5,444 nucleotides of DNA, taken from positions 1 to 5,444 of the forward strand of contig JAVZJY010000059.1 of the NCBI GenBank assembly GCA_038872535.1, written 5' to 3'. Under the pieces are notes generated by a model. The model was not told the origin of the DNA. It saw only the letters and a program-made list of their open reading frames with translations, and made no database searches. Position numbers and translations under genes: made by a program. Origin of the DNA: JASEJA01 sp038872535 (GTDB lineage: Archaea; Thermoproteota; Bathyarchaeia; Bathyarchaeales; Bathycorpusculaceae). Positions within the stretch are counted from its first letter, which is position 1, and each line of letters begins with the position of its first letter. This document shows, piece by piece, positions 4,652 to 5,444 of this stretch.

Positions 4652-5227
4652 TTACAGGATTTCTTCTGCCGCTTTTCTGTAAATTTCAAAGTCGCGTCTG
4701 GAAAATAACACGAACACAACCTTATCGAGGTTATCTTCTTTTTCCAAAAACTCTTTAACCGTAGATATGGCTGTCTTGCTTGCTTCTTCTATTGGGTATC
4801 CATATGCGCCTGTGCTTATGGCTGGAAACGCTATAGTTTTCAGTCCATTGGAAACTGCTAGTTTGAGTGAGTTGCGGTAAGCTTCTGCCAAAAGTTCTGG
4901 TTCACTGCTGGAACCGCCACGCCAAACTGGTCCAACAGTGTGAATGACGTATTTAGCCTTTAAATTTCCTCCGGAAGTGATGACCGCTTTTCCTGTTGGT
5001 AATCCGTCTGGATATTCTGTTGCTCTTATGCGTTTGCATTCTTCAAGGATTTTAGGTCCGCCTTTACGGTGGATAGCCCCGTCTACGCCTCCGCCTCCAA
5101 TGAGGGTTGGATTGGCAGCATTCACTATGGCATCAGTATCCATTTCCGTTATGTCACCTTGAACCATAACGATTTTTGCTTTGCCAACCCTAAATTCCAT
5201 ATCGCTCATTCTTTTTCGCCCTTCCAT
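4652..5227 (-). CDS. MacroD-type macrodomain protein (ADP-ribosyl/O-acetyl-ADP-ribose hydrolase)
   Basis: This 191-residue single macrodomain is predicted to bind ADP-ribose and hydrolyse O-acetyl-ADP-ribose (the sirtuin product) and mono-ADP-ribose on proteins or nucleic acids. Visible motifs are GDIT 24-27 (D25 contacts adenine), NAAN 36-39, GGGGVDGAIH 44-53, HTVGPVW 96-102 and the phosphate loop FPAISTGAYGYP 134-145. N39 and D49 are 10 residues apart and fit the MacroD signature N-x6-GG-[VIL]-D, so the catalytic Asn/Asp pair is present; it resembles Af1521 and E. coli YmdB. Coordinates give the longest frame. ATG at 5209 (residue 7) has a better ribosome site, GGAAGGG, 9 nt upstream, whereas ATG 5227 has none, so the true protein may be 185 residues. 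It lies 6 bp after the exporter stop, probably in one operon, and converges on alba-OB. Its in vivo substrate is unknown. Confidence 0.95.
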   Translation of the reverse strand: MEGRKRMSDMEFRVGKAKIVMVQGDITEMDTDAIVNAANPTLIGGGGVDGAIHRKGGPKILEECKRIRATEYPDGLPTGKAVITSGGNLKAKYVIHTVGPVWRGGSSSEPELLAEAYRNSLKLAVSNGLKTIAFPAISTGAYGYPIEEASKTAISTVKEFLEKEDNLDKVVFVLFSRRDFEIYRKAAEEIL

Positions 5228-5233
5228 GAAATT

Positions 5234-5444
5234 CTAAATTAACGCTGAAATAATAAACCATGCGCCAAAACCCGTCAAAATGGCAAAGCAAAAACTGAAA
5301 ACAATTTCATGCACCCTTTTTGTCCAAAAACGTCTCGACTTAAAAACTGTTAAAGAAACAAAAGTGTTCCAAACGAGGTCGCAAGACCAATGAGCTACGG
5401 CGAATATTAAAAAGCCCGCAAGCCCAAAAATAGCAGCATTCATA
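5234..5444 (-). CDS. C-terminal fragment of a probable LysE-family exporter, N-terminus outside the window
   Basis: The frame is open to the right edge, and the visible 69 residues end at TAG (5234-5236). The Met encoded at 5441-5443 is probably internal, because the fragment looks like the tail of a larger membrane protein. It contains two hydrophobic segments, about residues 3-33 and 44-69. They are separated by a short basic loop, KSRRFWTKR, with the pattern AHWSCDLVWNTFVS before it. The arrangement (hydrophobic helix with H/D/W, basic loop, final hydrophobic helix ending GFGAWFI) fits the C-terminus of LysE/RhtB-type amino-acid or small-solute exporters. The call rests on the last third only, so another small multi-pass membrane family is possible. 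The macrodomain gene follows after 6 bp and is probably co-transcribed. Confidence 0.6.
   Translation of the reverse strand, partial: MNAAIFGLAGFLIFAVAHWSCDLVWNTFVSLTVFKSRRFWTKRVHEIVFSFCFAILTGFGAWFIISALI

Noticed and set aside
4944..5162. Plus-strand 72-codon frame opposite the macrodomain gene
   Set aside because: Antisense to conserved macrodomain motifs, and its Pro-rich stretch is the complement of the GGGG motif.
1..5444. Mobile elements, CRISPR arrays, toxin-antitoxin or defence genes
   Set aside because: No transposase, integrase, spaced direct repeats or defence domains on either strand; gene content is housekeeping plus one secreted protease.

Overview
The window is archaeal. It carries an Alba chromatin protein, an RPA/SSB-like OB-fold protein, an AK6/Fap7-type kinase, an archaeal-looking type A RNase P RNA, TTTATA-like promoters and AT-biased codon use. 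A secreted C11 (clostripain-type) protease alongside TACK-type information genes suggests an uncultivated, protein-degrading lineage such as Bathyarchaeia. That placement is inference; only 'archaeon' is well supported.

Layout. Positions 1-228 (minus) hold the N-terminal part of an AK6/Fap7-like kinase that runs off the left edge. About 93 bp separates it from the divergently transcribed RNase P RNA gene (about 321-642, plus), which the protein-coding frames do not explain. Next on the plus strand are a secreted clostripain-family peptidase (793-1971), a DEAD-box RNA helicase (2149-3258), a 47-residue YHS-domain protein (3326-3469), Alba (3594-3881), and an OB-fold single-strand-binding protein (3887-4495) that starts 5 nt after the Alba stop. 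A 156-bp convergent gap follows. The minus strand then carries a MacroD-type macrodomain protein (4652-5227) and, 6 bp upstream of it, the C-terminal end of a probable LysE-family exporter that enters from the right edge.

Functional reading. Much of the window concerns nucleic-acid handling: tRNA 5' processing (RNase P RNA), small-subunit rRNA maturation (Fap7 homologue), RNA unwinding (DEAD box), nucleoid/RNA binding (Alba) and ssDNA protection (OB-fold). The firmest transcriptional units are alba-OB and exporter-macrodomain. The helicase and Alba each have a good TATA-like element and a leader of about 75-85 nt. The Alba leader starts with an unusual 8-nt inverted repeat built on AACGTT.

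I see no mobile element, CRISPR array, tRNA or defence system, and no convincing new multi-gene system. The points most worth checking are the unrecognised N-terminal half of the OB-fold protein, the Alba leader repeat, and the Asn in Alba at the position acetylated in Sulfolobus.
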